Source: Candidatus Cloacimonadota bacterium (GTDB taxonomy: Bacteria; Cloacimonadota; Cloacimonadia; JGIOTU-2). Taken from it: DNA of 13,127 nt. The stretch spans positions 1 to 13,127 of the forward strand of contig JACNJG010000077.1 of assembly GCA_014382685.1 (NCBI GenBank). The letters run 5' to 3'. How positions within the stretch are numbered: position 1 is the stretch's first letter; each line of letters begins with the position of its first letter. Below are positions 11,992 through 13,127 of this stretch, one piece after another. A program made the translations under genes and the position numbers. The notes beneath the pieces are model-generated. The model was not told where the DNA came from and ran no database searches. It saw only the letters and a program-made list of their open reading frames with translations.

Positions 11992-13127
11992 GAGTTTCTC
12001 GCTTTCTTGTTGAAAGATAAATTATATTTCTCAATTCTTCTATATTTTTTGCATTGAACCACCGCTTGTCAAAATTATGCTCTTTCACGATATGAGCTAT
12101 GGACATGAGAGCACGTAAATGAAAATTGCGTTCATCCATCGAACCGATCAGAACAAATATTGTATGAACAGGTGGTTCACCCTTTTCAAAATTTATACCA
12201 TCCTTGCAGCGCACAATAAGTATATCAAATTTTTTCTCACCTTTTACAATAATATGAGGTATCGCAAGTCCGGGTTCAAGAATTGTCGATGACTGCTGCT
12301 CCCTTTCAATGAACAGGCTATGAAGTTCTTGAGACGGGATGTTCAACCGCGATGAGAGATTCTCTGATACAATGTTGAAAAATTCCTCCGCTTCTATTGA
12401 GTGCTCAAGATCAAGAATAATTGCAGATTTCACTATTTTATCAAACCTGTCCTCAATAATATCATCACGTCTTATAAGGATATCTTTGAGCTCATCGGCA
12501 AGGGTACTGCTTGAGATTTTTTTATTCGTGATCCGTTCAACAATATGCACCAGCGCAGACTTTCTTTGTACTCTCATGCGCACGTAAAAAACATACCAGG
12601 CAATACAAAGTATGATAAAAAAGGCAGTTATGATAAGCGGTACAGCGCCCATTTTAAAAATAAGAAAAGCGTATATGATGATCGCAATAATCTGTAACCA
12701 CGGATAGAAAGGTGCTCTGAAGGAGGGTCTGTATGTGTCGATCCGGCTTTCTCTCATCACGATCAGCGCAACGTTCGTGTACAGGAATAGAATGATCTTC
12801 ATGGTTGATGCTGCCTTTACGAGATTCTCAAAATTCAGGAAAGCGATCATTATTATCATAAATGCTGCTGTAAGTATAATTGAGATAATAGGTGTTTGGC
12901 TTTTTTTACCAATTCTTCCCATAATGGCAGGAACTAATCTATCTTTGCTCATTGCAAGTGGAAATCGGGATGCAGAAAGGATACCGGCATTGGCTGTTGA
13001 AAAAAATGCAAATAGTGCCGCAATCGACAGGATGATCATGCCAACTCGTCCGAGTACGATCTCCCCTCCTTGGGAAATTGGTGTAAGAGAATTAGCCAGT
13101 TTACTTGCATCAACCACACCCACAGTA
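11978..13127 (-). CDS. APC-family permease with C-terminal PTS EIIA-type domain (N-terminus beyond the window)
   Basis: About 382 residues are visible; the frame stays open to the right edge, so the true start is outside. The first half shows at least five hydrophobic helices with the APC amino acid/polyamine permease pattern, including ANAGILSASRFPLAMSKDRL near 44-63 and YRPSFRAPFYPW near 131-142. From about 225 to 370 follows a PTS EIIA type-2 (fructose/mannitol, PtsN-like) domain with the candidate phosphoacceptor histidine H290 in GLAIPHIIV. The fusion suggests uptake controlled by, or sensing, PTS-type phosphorylation; that is inference. It overlaps the PspC gene by 14 nt and heads the visible part of a three-gene operon. 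The substrate cannot be told. Confidence 0.85.
   Translation of the reverse strand, partial: TVGVVDASKLANSLTPISQGGEIVLGRVGMIILSIAALFAFFSTANAGILSASRFPLAMSKDRLVPAIMGRIGKKSQTPIISIILTAAFMIIMIAFLNFENLVKAASTMKIILFLYTNVALIVMRESRIDTYRPSFRAPFYPWLQIIAIIIYAFLIFKMGAVPLIITAFFIILCIAWYVFYVRMRVQRKSALVHIVERITNKKISSSTLADELKDILIRRDDIIEDRFDKIVKSAIILDLEHSIEAEEFFNIVSENLSSRLNIPSQELHSLFIEREQQSSTILEPGLAIPHIIVKGEKKFDILIVRCKDGINFEKGEPPVHTIFVLIGSMDERNFHLRALMSIAHIVKEHNFDKRWFNAKNIEELRNIIYLSTRKRETHESK

Noticed and set aside
4922..12587. Several plus-strand frames of 62-121 codons opposite the helicase, outer-membrane, PspC and permease genes
   Set aside because: All are antisense shadows of strongly supported minus-strand genes. 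None has a convincing ribosome site or domain.
1..13127. CRISPR array, tRNA or rRNA genes, insertion sequences
   Set aside because: I saw no regularly spaced repeats, no tRNA-like cloverleaf or TTCGA arm with an acceptor stem, and no transposase or integrase motifs.

Overview
The window looks like a chromosomal stretch from an AT-rich, Gram-negative-type bacterium of the Fibrobacteres-Chlorobi-Bacteroidetes sphere. The Cloacimonadota are my best guess, but that is inference from protein style only. The support is a 1110-residue signal-peptide-bearing outer-membrane protein with SprA-like G-x-D-Y-x-I-D-Y modules, a tandem PspC protein and an APC permease fused to a PTS EIIA domain. All intact genes lie on the minus strand. 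The only plus-strand coding traces are 3' ends of one PLP-dependent gene of the 2-amino-3-ketobutyrate CoA ligase / 8-amino-7-oxononanoate synthase type.

Layout from left to right. Bases 1-30 are the last codons of that PLP-enzyme gene, whose body lies outside the window. A type II restriction-modification operon follows on the minus strand: a SPPY-motif DNA methyltransferase (882-2459), then a TdeIII-like endonuclease (97-879). It is bracketed by a second copy of the same gene end, about 180 bp at 2604-2786, and bases 1-31 recur exactly at 2757-2787. Next is a PIN toxin / ribbon-helix-helix antitoxin pair (2836-3497) with operator-like direct repeats. It is followed by what may be a decayed third copy of the gene end (3589-3631). 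Then comes a tight operon: a small unknown ORF (6854-7087), a RecQ-like helicase fused to a ComF-type phosphoribosyltransferase (4833-6845) and a divergent DprA-like protein (3732-4832). After that is an AbiEii-like nucleotidyltransferase with a small helical partner and an unlisted 40-residue ORF (7194-8165). From 8249 to the right edge lies a more ordinary operon: APC-EIIA permease, PspC-PspC, large outer-membrane protein.

The left 8.2 kb therefore reads as a stack of mobile or defence-type cassettes at the 3' end of a housekeeping gene. Two or three cassettes each sit next to a copy of that gene end. A 41-bp element containing a TTGACG box lies upstream of both the methyltransferase operon and the nucleotidyltransferase operon. 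No integrase, transposase or CRISPR array is visible, so the recombination machinery, if any, acts from elsewhere.

The most interesting functional unit is the RecQ-phosphoribosyltransferase / DprA-like pair. It combines a helicase, a ComFC-like domain and a DprA-like domain, the same kinds of part found in natural competence, here inside a defence-like neighbourhood.
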